In this document: positions 32,212 through 42,361 of the stretch, one piece after another
Numbering within the stretch: position 1 is the first letter of the stretch
Layout of the letters: every line of letters begins with the position of its first letter
NCBI GenBank assembly: GCA_002205965.3
Contig: NADL03000194.1
Location: 1 to 64,000, forward strand
Origin: Kappaphycus alvarezii
Taxonomy: Eukaryota; Rhodophyta; Florideophyceae; Gigartinales; Solieriaceae
Direction: 5' to 3'
Length of the DNA stretch: 64,000 nucleotides
Notes under the pieces: model-generated
Told to the model about the DNA's origin: nothing
The model's database searches: none
Seen by the model: only the letters and a program-made list of their open reading frames with translations
Made by a program: the position numbers and the translations under genes

Positions 32212-33051
32212 TGGGGGCGATTAAATTCGTACAGTAGACGTTATGGGGCAACCTCGAAGAATACTAGCGAAAAGAGGGGGTTTTCTCTTGTAATTAACTT
32301 CGAAGGAGCAGACTCTGCCAATTATAGAAGCTTGAGAGTGGATCGAAGGATTTTGGTTCAAATTTGACTCCCAATTTGCCTTTTCTCTTCGGAAGGTGTG
32401 AACCATTCAGCTTGTGTAGACTTTTTCCAAACTAAAATCTCAATTAAACTACAAAAATCCCAGTAAACACCGAAAATACTTCACGCCGACGCAGCGAAAC
32501 TGAAAGAAGATACTTGATAGAAACTTAACAAATCTATTTCACGCTAACTTCGCTATCCAGATCAGAGCCTAGTGCTTACCTCAAGACTCCAAGAGTACCC
32601 ATGCAGTCCCCACACATACCCGTGACTGGCTCATGATTTTAATCCCCTTCTTGAACGAGCATAGCTCACTTAATGCCCATAAAACCGGATCCATGGCCGG
32701 AACCACCTTATCCATTCAATTCATTCCTTTCCTCCTAAATGACCTGGTTCAACATCCCTCCTTTCATCCTCGAACCCCTCAAACTCTTCACCTTCACCCT
32801 CGGACTCGTTATCGCCCCCCTCTTCTTCTGTCTCGGAGATTAGTTCCGGGACCACAAAGTCCTCGAATTACTCTCTTATTAACAGCCTTCCTATTCAGAG
32901 TCTCCTACAGCCGCGTACTGTGGCGCTTTCTTGTTTGTCGAGGGATGTAATCCTTTAAGGAGATTGGGTCCAAAGGGGACAGAAGGGAGATGGTGATGAG
33001 GCTACGATGGCTGGATTTGGAATTGGGGCTAGAAGGAGGAAGCCCGTGCAT
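32212..33051 (-). mobile_element. X4: diverged X-type element
   Basis: The 3' third on the minus strand (about 32450-32212) parallels X1: AAGCTGAATGGTTCACACCTTCC against AAGCTGAGTAAACTGCTTCC, GGGAGTCAAATTTGAACC against GAGAGTCAACTTTGGACC, and an end ACGAATTTAATCGCCCCCA against ACGATTTACCCCTATCA. The protein relic is upstream. The 5' end is not located. Confidence 0.5.
32534..33051 (-). pseudogene. X4 acidic protein relic
   Basis: From an ATG at 33051: MHGLPPSSPNSKSSHRSL ... LKDYIPRQTRKR, comparable to the X2 N-terminus (SLSITKSSRGRHPL ... TYDDYCGRLDQEG). Then, in other frames, the acidic tract VPELISETEEEGGDNESEGE, MDKVVPAMDP (MDQVVPTMEP in X3) and GMCGDCMGTLGVLR-ALGSDL (CGDCLDSMDIL-EELFGSDL in X3). 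Four or more breaks. The parallel order of four blocks over a diverged copy argues that the protein was once under selection. Confidence 0.45.
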
Positions 33052-33123
33052 ATTTATTGCCAAAGTGGTTCGAAATGTCGATTTGTGCTTGTGAGAGAGC
33101 CGCAGATAAATTTCAGCCCACAA

Positions 33124-33910
33124 CCGACGAGTTTAAATGGCATTAACAGGCTCAGATTAGCAATTTGCTGAAACGAAGAGTAAACAGAAGTTATTTTTGC
33201 AGTGGGAATTGGTGAAAATCGCGTTTCAAAGAATGGTTTATATCGAAAATTACTTGAAGAAATCCAGTTTATGGTCGAAGATAATAAAATAACCCTGTAA
33301 AGGAAAAGGATCAATGTCAGAGAGGGAGATAATTGTACATAAGAAGAAAAAAGAGAAAAAGAGACGAGTGTAAAGTAAAGAAACATGAATTTTGTCACGT
33401 AAAAGAAACAAAGAAAGTGCACAGTAAAATTTTCTGTGCGTAAAGACCATACACTCAGTTTCTCCCTTAAAAATACTTTCCGAACGTAAAATACTGTACG
33501 TGCCAAATTCACTCCTCCTGTACTAAAGGCACATTACTGATATATTCGATTGGAAGCTTACACTCTTACACATTATTATAGTATCCTTGTGGTATCTTAA
33601 ACTGTACAGTATCTGTGCGATAGAGGGGGGAGAAAGTGGGGCGCTTTACTGATTAGGGATGCTGGACGTCTATTTTCCGAAGACCAGGGGGATAAAGTGG
33701 CCTCTTCGATTTTTCCACTAGAAGCCAACCCAGTGAGCCACGTCGGCCACGTGCAGTAGGGTTCAGTACAGAGCGTACAGACCGATGGACCACCACATGG
33801 GCGGGGAAGACACTATAAGATGCGTCGACTAATCACGCAGTCGGAAGTGTGGTATTGGCGAGCTATGCTGGGGATAAATTCGTCTAGTAGTTGGGTAATC
33901 GAGGGAGCGA
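33124..33910. other. Right edge of A+T-rich island, no gene supported
   Basis: Minus frames (33512-33054, 33450-33250) are Phe/Leu-rich and look like composition artefacts. ACTGTACAGTATCTG at about 33601 is one of the recurring ACTGTAC words. Confidence 0.3.
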
Positions 33911-33915
33911 GTGCT

Positions 33916-34467
33916 TGTGAAAATTGACCAAATATTTTAATCTCTATCCCAGTGTCCTACAGTGATGCTGAATTGTGGAGCAATATTTTTATTGAGGCCC
34001 ACAATTTATATTTATTATGAATCATCAAGGAATAATTTTACCTATTTTACACTGGCACTATTTTATGCTAAATTCAGTGTGAAATAATTTTTATGTCCTA
34101 CAGTTGGGTTTTTATATTATACAGGCTATAATTATTACATTTATGATACCAAAAAATTATTATCTGGATGATTGCTTATTTGGAAAATACTGCAATAATT
34201 ATTGCTGAGCCTGAATTATGTCCACTAAAATTATTGAACGGCTCACCTGATTTTTGTAGCAGGTTCACCCTGGTGTAGAGCATAAGTAGTCTAGGTTGTT
34301 AGAAATATTTTTACATCCTCGGGCCATCGAAATATTCCCCGATCAGATATTATTAAATTTGGTTTTCTATTCATTATTCATTCTAAGTCCGATTGTCGCA
34401 TTTATTTATTTATTCAAGTTGGAACTATTTATTATTATTTGGATCTACCTATCCCAATTATTTTGTA
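33916..34467 (+). mobile_element. Copia-1 solo LTR with perfect 5-bp duplication
   Basis: Starts TGTGAAAATTGACC and ends CCCAATTATTTTGTA, 552 bp, near-identical to the Copia-1 LTRs at 50723-51272 and 55719-56272. Direct repeat GTGCT at 33911-33915 and 34468-34472. Formed by recombination between the two LTRs of a former complete insertion. Confidence 0.9.
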
Positions 34468-34479
34468 GTGCTCCCCAGG

Positions 34480-35035
34480 GAATCGAAGGGGATAAGGCGA
34501 AATCGACGGCAGGGATGCGGTCTCGTCAGGCGGAGGTGGGCTGCATTCGACGTATGAACTTACGTTCCAGGCCCATGAGCTTATCGCAGTGGGCGAGGCC
34601 GACGGCACCACCGGCACCATGGGTGGCCTTCGTAATGTCAGGCCTTGCAATTTAGACCACCATCAAAAAAAGGGTGGTGGGATTGGGCGAGTCCGCTCTG
34701 AGGAGAGCAGGGCGACTCACCAGTGTATTTGCAGGCCGGATTTTCGTACCTGGAACGAGGAGGGAGGGCTCGAACTGGTGCTTCTGTCCAACAACACTGA
34801 TGACTTGATATGCCGGGGCGTTGCGGAGGGAATCTCTCGGAGGGAACTGAGACGGTGAATGCGACAGAATCCAGATTTCTGAAGGACAGCGGCGTGGTCG
34901 CTGTAGTCGTCCATTTGTTGGGCGCAGTGTTGGCATTGAAGCGATAGTGAGCCCAAGGAAATGGGGAGTGCCATGTGTCTGCGGAGCATGGAGGCTCAGT
35001 GGGTGTTGGAGACCACAGTGGTCGTACTGGAATGG
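34480..35035 (-). pseudogene. RLE-LINE C-terminal fragment (distant family, L7b)
   Basis: Minus frames contain LSLQCQHCAQQMDDYSDHA (zinc knuckle: CxxC then DHA) and FEPSLLVPGTKIRPANTLVS, the RPANxLV block of the endonuclease, followed by frameshifted remains. It resembles the fragment at 7948-8245 and the YADD family more than RLE-1 to -4. The Copia-1 solo LTR lies at its downstream end. Confidence 0.45.
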
Positions 35036-35039
35036 GCAG

Positions 35040-35700
35040 ATAGGTTGAAATCCCTGAATTCCCCACGAGTATCATCCTCAGTGATTGGGCGGAAGCTGTA
35101 GCTGGTAGAAATTGGTCTACTGACAATGGTCGTCTCTGGAGGGGCCTCCAGTGGATCTTAATCGATGGAAGCATCAATAAAACCACCGGCAGTTGTTAGA
35201 GTGTCTAAAAACAACAGAGGTTGTGCAGAGTTTTCGTATGCACCTTCCTTGGTCAAGTTGTAGCCCTTTTGATGTTGACACCTTGCTGGTTCGGACCGAA
35301 CTAGGACGATGAAATTCGTCCCATTTTACATTAGTCGAGTGCTTGCTCCCATGTTTTTTTGAACTGCCCTGCGTTTAGGGTCATCATTCTCTTACTTATC
35401 GTAGATCCTACAACAGATCTCTGAGCAATCTCCGATGAAAGCGGAGTCCAGCGCATATGCAGTAAGTCCGTAATTGCGATAAATTCCCCGCCACGACGGG
35501 AATGCTGGCCCGGTCTGGTCTGGAATGTTGATGCGGTGACATTAGTTGGAGAGTGGATCAGATACTCGCTCACATATTGCGGGGCGGTAGGCAACGGGGC
35601 GTTGGAATGCTTTTCGGAAACAAAAGAGTTTTGTCGCGCTGTTTGTTTTCTGTCGACGACGCACAACTTACTCGCATGAATCTGTCTAATCGTTCTTTAA
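35040..35700 (-). pseudogene. RLE-LINE N-terminal linker fragment (L7a)
   Basis: The frame 35666-35331 ends ISKRMMTLNAGQFKKTWEQA, matching ELWNAEQFETLWEQA in RLE-2. Then in another frame come QQGVNIKRATT and TKEGAYENSAQPLLFL (KEGAYGKAAQAL block) and STSYSFRPITEDDTRGEF (RT N-terminal block RRLTEDEVLGAI). Joined directly to L7b, which belongs to another family. Confidence 0.55.
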
Positions 35701-35984
35701 TGCCAATATGAACTAATAGCAACGACGGCGCTGGGAAGAAAAGTTGCGGAAAGTGCAGCAGGTTAAGATTTTGTCACAAGTCACAAGTCACTGCCTAGAA
35801 CTACTCTATCCACGGGAAGTTTTGCACGCTCTGCACGCCGTTTGCTCGGTGGTGGCTAGCCTAGTAGGAAATGGAGAGGGGGACCCAGTTTGTAAGCCTG
35901 TTATTCACCCTGGAAAATTCCTTGTACGAGTCGTGATAACAGGGTGGCGGTGCTAATTGTCGACTCACCTTCAACGAAGTCGCA

Positions 35985-36112
35985 AACAACTATATCCCAT
36001 ATTGGAACAGTATTTTCACTGTAGTGTTTTCTCTGCCACCGCCACACTGCACAGGCTAATGGGAAGTTAACCTTATGTTCCATTGGCAGTAAACTAACCA
36101 AAGCGTCCCCTA
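35985..36112 (+). repeat. Tail-type insertion related to L8
   Basis: The segment from about TATTTTCACTGTAGTG to AGTAAACTAACC-AAAGCGTCCCC parallels the 3' tail of L8 at 37250-37345 (ATTTTCACCGTAGTTTTCTC ... CAGTAAACAACCGAAAC). Imperfect flanking repeats TATTGGAACA and TATGTCGGAACA suggest another tail-only insertion. Confidence 0.45.
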
Positions 36113-36380
36113 TGTCGGAACACAAACCCGAGAAAAAGTAAGCATATTCATTCGACAACGGCCCCTGCAAAAACAGCTTACCGAACTGCGGTCAGGCGCC
36201 TAAACAGTTTACATAATGTTCGACCTGGTTTTGAATGACCGGATCCACTGGCGGTCGCCGTGGTGAGTATCACCCACCGAGCTGCTCGGCGGAGTTTGTA
36301 GTTTATAGTTTGTAAACCGTTGTACTGAAAGTGGAACTGAGACCTGAGTTGACGTCAAATTCAAAGAGCAAGGAGCATCC

Positions 36381-37345
36381 TTGCGCCCCACTGCTATCGG
36401 GCTGAGAAATTTGACAAGGAAACGGCGAAAGTGGTCAAAAACGTTGTTGCACTGCGAATGGCGCAAAGGTTATGAGTCCTTTGAACGCCTATTTAAACCA
36501 TGTTGCAGGATCTTCGAGTTAAAAATTACAAAAACCGCCGAGCAGCTCAGTCTGGTGATGCTCGCCGCGACGACCCCACGCATCCAGCAATTCACAAACA
36601 CCAGGACGAGCACTATTTGCACCACACCAGTACTTTTGTCAGGTACCCCTGTTCGCACCAGGAACCCCCTGCCTGAGAGTTTCTTATCCAGAAAAAATGG
36701 ACGTTAATGGAGAACACCTGCTCCATTGCAAGTATGGCTGACAAAGAATCGCCCGCCACGACGACCAAGTATTTGTTACCGGGCAGCGACCTCGCCCTTT
36801 CCGCAAGGCACCCCACCCTCGAGCCAAGACCACCAGGGAACAAAAGCGAGACCAGACATCAGGGCGACTGGTGCCACCGGGGGCACCGATTACTTGATGT
36901 CACATTTGCAACCCTTGGCATTATCTCATCGGAGGACGGTGACCTTCAACCCCCTCACCAGCTTGAACGTCGCCTATGCGGAAAGCTCCGGAAATACCAG
37001 GAGTTCGTTGCTGGATTGCCGGGAATCAGCTGCTTCCCGTCACAATCTTTACCCTCGACGGCTGGCACCCAGACGCCTTTTCCCTCGTGACGAAGGTTGC
37101 ATGCTCCATCGCTAATCGTGTCAAGGACCAATTCCCGAAGTTCAGGGACACACTCCTACAGCGGCATTCTTCGTTAATGGTTGCCTCGAACGCCGCATGT
37201 CTGCTGACAGGGCTCGCAGCAATGTTTTGGTCCCCGTTCCATAGCATGCACATTTTCACCGTAGTTTTCTCCGTGGCCGCCACACTGCACAGGTTAACGG
37301 AATTTCACCCCATGTTCCACTAGCAGTAAACAACCGAAACATTCC
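36381..37345 (+). pseudogene. RLE-LINE fragment L8 (RLE-4-like C-terminus)
   Basis: Plus frames contain the CPEKMDVNGEHLLHCKYG zinc-knuckle region, RIARHDDQV, KTRPDIRATGATGGTDY, VTFNPLTSLNVAYAES, LDGWHPDAFSLVTKVACS and LLQRHSSLMVASNAACLL, then TGLAAMFW, in at least four frames. A 5' piece at 36381 (LRPTAIGLRNLTRKRR) resembles the RPIAVGETLRRL block. The tail ends near 37345 with CAGTAAACAACCGAAAC. Internal parts are deleted. Confidence 0.6.
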
Positions 37346-37544
37346 AATCTATTTGCACCATCTTCGCACGAGTCCACAGTTTGAGAACCTGTTTTTGCAC
37401 GGGCCGTTGTTCCACGAAGTCGAAAGTAGCGGGGACCGAGATCCGAGGCGTGTGCGACAGAATTGACTAAGGAGCCCTCGAGAGGTAGTGAACGGCGTAA
37501 GGTAGGTGAAGAGGATGGGGCTGCGGGTGTTAGACGGAGACCGG

Positions 37545-37735
37545 CCTGCATCGAATTTCTGATAACATTGCTCTACCTGAAAGGTACTGCTCCGGTTTCC
37601 GAACGTCCTCGACTCCTCCTCCTTTCAACTTGCTGGTGCAACAGCGGACTGCGATCGATATTAATCACCGGAAGTTTCATCGCAATATTCCTAATTGTAT
37701 CCCTCACATGCTTTCAAATAGTCCGATAAGTCTCT
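37545..37735 (+). repeat. Second copy of the 7700-7880 sequence
   Basis: CCGGTTTCCGAACGTCCTCGACTCC, GCGATCGATATTAATCACCGG and CTCACATGCTTTCAAATAGTC parallel 7740-7880. It indicates a dispersed repeat or duplicated gene fragment of unknown type. Confidence 0.5.
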
Positions 37736-38747
37736 CCGTCTCGGGGAAGAGGCAGCGTTTGTAGAGAGGTAGATACCACGCTGGGCGTGTCATTGCTAGT
37801 GTAAAGAGAGAGGATGAAGGAGGTTATGTGTTTGAGATCGCGGGCGGTCGGGTTAGGGTGTAGAGGTGGGAGAAGAGGTACCCGACTGTCGATTGCGCAG
37901 GCAGGCGAGAAGGCGGAAGAGAATGTCGAGAAAAAAGTGGGCAAAATTTTGGGGAGGAGGGCGGCAGGGCTACGAGGAGGCGTGTAGGTCCAGGAGGCTC
38001 GAATGTGCATTTTGGAAAGCGAGATGTGATACGGGAGTTTGGGAAATAGTAGGGGAAAAGATAGGTGGGTGGTGAAGGAGGGCAGGGGGTGAGTGGGGCG
38101 GAGGAGGGATATATAATAGTTTGGGGTGGCGGTGAAGTTTTACTGGGTGTGAAGTGAGGATGGTATGGATGATAGTGGTGGAAGAGCGTGAATTTATAGT
38201 GAAGAAGAATGCGATTGCGAAGGATGAGGTGGTGATATTGTGTTTTGTTTGTGCTGGGTTGAATAATTATGATGAAAGGTTGAAACTTTTATTGGGGTGA
38301 CTATGATGATACAGTAAATGTTCGATTTGTTCAATGTGAGGTGTCTTTGAGGGAGGAATTGTAGCCTATTTCAACGGGGGTTTGGTATCCGATAGATGAC
38401 GAGGAATGAGTCCTACTAGAATAGACGAACTCAGAGGGAGAAAACGTAGGGCGGACGGAGGCTAACGTGAAAGGAGAGTGGAGGGTTGTGCTTGAAGTTT
38501 GTTTTTGGCGCCCAGATGGTTGTTATCACGCCTATTGCATAAATGGGGGGTGCTTGTAGTACAGTATCGTACCGTTTGAATGCGAGAATGGTTGACTCGC
38601 GAAGGATTTGGAATAGTGCGAAAAGGCGTACAACCTAATGAATCAGCAAGACGCCGTATATTTCCTAAAGGGCTGACTGGAGCCAACCAGACAAGCACGC
38701 TAGATTTGGACATTATTACCGCTGCGGCATGCATTTGTGAAAGGGGA
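37736..38747. other. No gene supported
   Basis: G-rich plus strand from 37900 to 38160 with chance frames. No repeat partner was recognised. Confidence 0.35.
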
Positions 38748-38835
38748 AATGTGGGGTGATTTAATATTTGAAAAATATGGTCGGTTGTGGCCCGGAATAT
38801 CCTACAGGGTGCCGAGCAATACCTCTTAAATTACT

Positions 38836-39906
38836 CTAAAAAGCTGGCTGAAGGCCCCCCAGCAGACAGGCTGCGTTGGACATTACGGCCGTGGCAGCGT
38901 GTCTCTGAGTGAGTACCGCACGGACCTTACCATATGCCTCCATCGCCCTAACGGCCACGTTCCGCGCGACGTCGGTTAACACCCTATATGCGTCCGGGTG
39001 CCACCCTCCGAGAGTAGATATAGGAATAGGCACGAGCCTACTTCTCACGGAGGTTGCAATAAAAGAATCATATCTCCTATGCTTCGCGGAGGCGGCCGCA
39101 TTGAGAGAGGTGAGCGGATTAAACGTTTGGGCCCTCCTGTGGGAAGGCGCCAGCGGGTTGACAAACATCACGTCAAAGAAGTCCGTACCTCCACTGCTTC
39201 CCATCGCCCGGATGTCTGGCCTCGTGCGATGAACGCCGTCCCGCGGTTCGACGGCGGGGTGACGTGCCGCTTTCTGCAAGTCTTGCGCAAAGAGGGTCAC
39301 TTGATTGTCATGCCGTCGAGTCCTGTGCGCACCATGTCTGCAGTGAAGGAGGTGATCCCCGAAGGAGTCGAGGGTTTCGGGGCAGTTACGTCTTGGGCAC
39401 GGCACGTCCGAAGGGAACAGCGGGACTTGGCAGAAGTATTGGAACCACACCGCGAATTCGCGGGGGTCAATACTTGTCTTGAGGCCGGGGCACGGAGCGC
39501 AATACACCCATTCCTTGGCGCCCGGGAGGGCCATGGAGGCGCGGAATGCCTGCCTTCTTTGATCACCGGGGGAGATGCTTTCCTGCACATCTGCATGGAT
39601 TGCGTCTGTTAGTTTCTTTTGCGATGGTGTATTGCTTGAGCAAAAGGCACTAAAAGGTAGAATCCTTGACTGCAGACAGGAAAGAGACCAATTCCGGTGG
39701 GCGTCCAAAGCGTCGTTGTAGGTGGCGAGGCTCCTGATAGGAGCGGGCAGAACAACTTTGCACAACCTGTTGGCGGCCGCGCTGGAGGCGAGGAAGGCGG
39801 CCGCGGCGATGTTTTTGGCTGAAGTGAATCCGACCCCAAAGGAGGGCCGCTTCGCATCCAGTGGTTTCACTGGGAGTTGAAGTTCACGGAAGACCTCTGA
39901 ATCCAA
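38836..39906 (-). pseudogene. RLE-2 C-terminal region with zinc knuckle and RLE
   Basis: 356 open codons: VFRELQLPVKPLDAKRP, FLASSAAANRLCKVVLPAP, MALPGAKEWVYCAPCPGLK, the knuckle CPRRNCPETLDSFGDHLLHC, RHDNQVTLFAQDLQKAA, RPDIRAMGSSGGTDFFDVMF and the closing ISTLGGWHPDAYRVLTDV ... AVMSNAACLLGGLQPAF. The RPDI and FFDV aspartates of the endonuclease are present. The first codons belong to the preceding frame (shift near 39905). Confidence 0.8.
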
Positions 39907-40238
39907 AACCCCCCCGCTAGTGTGCGGACGCAGCGCTCCATCATATCGTCAAACGTGGCAGCGCCCTCGGCGGTGGACGACGTCGGGACTACGCGCAGTA
40001 GATAGCCGAGTTTGCAGACTCCGAAGCAATTTCGGAGCAGCTGGAACGCTATTTGCGTATCCTCGAGGTCAATGATGGCCTCAAGGAACGGTTCGAGGGA
40101 CTTCACGTGCGTGGAGAAAGTTCTCTTGGTGAAGGTCTCTGTGCCAATTGGAGCGTTGAGGACGAGTGTTCCCTCACTATACTCTTGTTTGAGGACATTC
40201 GGGTAGAGGCGCTGCACGGACTCTGGAGGGGCCGTCGG
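39867..40238 (-). pseudogene. RLE-2 thumb region
   Basis: After the nonsense codon the same frame continues as PTAPPESVQRLYPNVLKQEY, VLNAPIGTETFTKRTFSTHV, AFQLLRNCFGVCKLGYLLRV and RCVRTLAGGF, then shifts. This corresponds to the region after the palm in RLE-1 (16640-16900). Confidence 0.7.
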
Positions 40239-41648
40239 CTACCAGACCTTGCATTTTGGCAAAGAGAGGTGCAGACCTCTGCTAGTGGCGTCCAGCGAAG
40301 AAAGGATATCGACGGCTCGGAGAAGTTGTTCGTGGCGCGCGATGATGTACCCGTCATCATGATACCATAGTTGGAGCAAGAGTTGGCCCATGGTCTTGTC
40401 TTCCCCAGAACCAGAGCCCAAGAGTTCCTGGATTTTGAGTATGAGGGGGTGCAGAACTAAGTCGAAAAGAAGCCCACCAAGATTGTCCCCCTGTTGTGTT
40501 CCGCGCACGCTCCGGAGAATATGGCGACCAATCCACAAGTACGCCGGCGCAGTTGCATAGCAATACGAGACCCACGGCAACAGTTCTGGGAATGACGTCC
40601 TGACAGCTTCGAGAAAAGCGGGCCGACTGCACAAATTGAAGGCGTTCTTGAGGTCTACTGTGAGCATCCCGTAATCAGAACTCGTCCCGAATTTCTGAAC
40701 GACCCTTCGGACGCCGTGCACGACTGTGTCGGTTCCGGAACGGGTTGCGATTCCGACTTGGAGCGGTTGAAGGTGCTGTGCTGCTCTTGGCGTAGCCCTT
40801 TTCATGAGGCAACTGCCAACTAATCGACGCAGTGTTTCGCCCACGGCGATTGGGCGAGGTGTACCGTCCTTCTTTGCGAGCGGTGTAAGCGGGGCGCCCG
40901 CGATCCATGGGGCCAGTGAGGCTGGAGCTTTCCCTGCTGCCAAAATGTTCACTGTTCTGACAAGTGCAGCTAAAAATCCCGACTGTCTGGATGAAGTAGG
41001 GGCTCGTAGCAGTTCCGCCAGGTGATTAGGCCTCAGTCCTGAGCCGCCGGCAGAAGATCCCGGTTTGAAGCCCCTTACAGCGACGAGGACCTCCTCCGCA
41101 GTGAAATCACGGAACAAAGCAGTAGTCTGAGGTGGGGTGGAAGGGCCGCTGTCACTGTGGAGAGCCTGTTGCGGGTGCTTGGCGAGAAGTGCTTGTACCA
41201 CATTAGGCGTCGGAGGGAGGACGCCCAAGGAGCCTAGCGCCTGTGCAGCTTTGCCGTACGCACCCTCTTTGGCCAGTTTAGTTGCTCGTCGAATATTGAG
41301 TTGTGCTTGTTCGGAGGACGAGACTGTCTCTGGGCGCCGGGATGTAGATTGTTGGGTAGCTTGCTCCCACAGGGTCTCGAACTGTTCTGCGTTCCACAGC
41401 TCGATTCTGTCTCGCATTTGGTCCGCAATAGATTGCAGACGGGTTTGAGTTGTGCCGGAGTCCGGGTGAGACAGGTTTGTAAGCATAACGGCCGGAAAAA
41501 GGAACAGTTTTGCAAACGTTTCGGTTGCATGCGAGTGATGAGCTAGGCAGGCGTCTGCGGCGTCATTCATGGCTCTGGCATATGTTTCTGCAGAATGCCC
41601 CGGAACCTGGTGGGAATGTGTGCCATGACGGGTGTGTGCGTGACACAA
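40239..41648 (-). pseudogene. RLE-2 linker and reverse transcriptase
   Basis: Open from SAETYARAMNDAADACLAH through LWNAEQFETLWEQATQQ, KLAKEGAYGKAAQALGSLG, FRDFTAEEVLVAVRGFKPGS, LTPLAKKDGTPRPIAVGETL, motif A YGMLTVDLKNAFNLCSR, motif B GTQQGDNLGGLLFDLVLHP, motif C LWYHDDGYIIARHE and GLHLSLPKCKVW, where a TGG-to-TAG change stops it. All catalytic aspartates are present. The family-wide YHDD in place of the usual YADD is notable. Confidence 0.85.
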
Positions 41649-42271
41649 ATTTGCTCCATGGTGGGTAGCTTCTGGTGCGGCTGATTTGCCGACTCTACCC
41701 CATTCCCCGAATAGCGAACTGGTGTGGTCTCCACAGGTGCCGGCGGGGCTGGCTCGTCGGAGGCGAGCACTGGGACGTTCTCTGGAGTTGGCGGATCGCA
41801 GAGTTGTGTGTCATCCAGCGGGAGGAAGCATCTCGGGGCTGAATTAACACTGCAATTGGGACATGGAGAGTACGAAAACTCATAGAGACCATCCGAGTTT
41901 GGTCCGGAAACTTTGGACCCAACATACTTGTCATGGCACCCGCAATACCAATAACCTAGCTTTCCCAGGTACTGTCGGAGTTTTCCTAGTTCGTGTTGCT
42001 TTGGTATGCCTAACTTTGAGCCCCGACGGTGAGAGCCGCGAAGATGCGCTAGTAACTGCGCCACTGTGTGGAGCTTATGGTTTTGGTTTGGGCAGAGTGG
42101 ACAATACTCTGTATGTGGTAGTGGCCTTGTTGAGGCGGGGCGTATCATAGGGCGCTCTGAAACCCATTTGCCATTGTTTCGCTCGAAAGTTATGTGCTGT
42201 AGGTGGGGCACGTGTGCTACTTGTGTTTGTTCCAGGTTGTTGGTCGGTGGTTCTTCCGTAGGCGGGGACAT
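41567..42271 (-). pseudogene. RLE-2 N-terminal zinc-finger region
   Basis: ATG chosen at 42271 because the codons before it contain the foreign RLE-1 tail. About 235 codons: C57-P-L-C60 ... H76-L-R-G-S-H81 forms a C2H2 finger (CX2CX15HX4H), as in R2-type LINEs, where it contacts DNA. A second cluster WYCGCHDKYVG ... SPCPNC follows, then a Pro-rich linker and HTPVMAHIPTRFRG, where the frame is lost and the next frame takes over. Confidence 0.75.
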
Positions 42272-42303
42272 GATGGCAATGTCCTTGTACTGCACCTTGT
42301 TCC

Positions 42304-42352
42304 TGGGATAGGTCGGAAATATCTTCCAACAGTAAAACACCCAAACGTTTCC
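42304..42352 (+). mobile_element. RLE-1 tail-only insertion (49 bp), antisense upstream of RLE-2
   Basis: Flanked by perfect CCTTGTTCC (42295-42303 and 42353-42361). It reads TGGGATAGGTCGGAAATATC, then TTCCAACAGTAAAACACCC, matching the RLE-1 tail at 18030-18072 and 63945-63994. Confidence 0.8.
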
Positions 42353-42361
42353 CCTTGTTCC

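Larger units (their letters stand above)
38748..42303 (-). mobile_element. RLE-2 copy L9, the most complete RLE-LINE here
   Basis: From the 3' tail at about 38748 (GGGGAAATGTGGGG on the plus strand) to upstream of the ATG at 42271. Together the frames make about 1145 codons: zinc-finger N-terminus, linker, RT, thumb, zinc knuckle and RLE. Visible defects are one frameshift near 41590, one nonsense codon in KVWWPTAPP (W to stop at 40239-40241) and one frameshift near 39905. A foreign RLE-1 tail lies just upstream of the ATG in antisense. Only three lesions suggest a recent loss of activity. Confidence 0.8.

Noticed and set aside
38748..42352. RLE-2 appeared to have terminal inverted repeats (GGGGAAA... 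at both ends), suggesting an RT-encoding DNA transposon.
   Set aside because: The right-hand 'repeat' is a separate 49-bp RLE-1 tail with its own CCTTGTTCC duplication. The similarity comes from the tail shared by RLE families.
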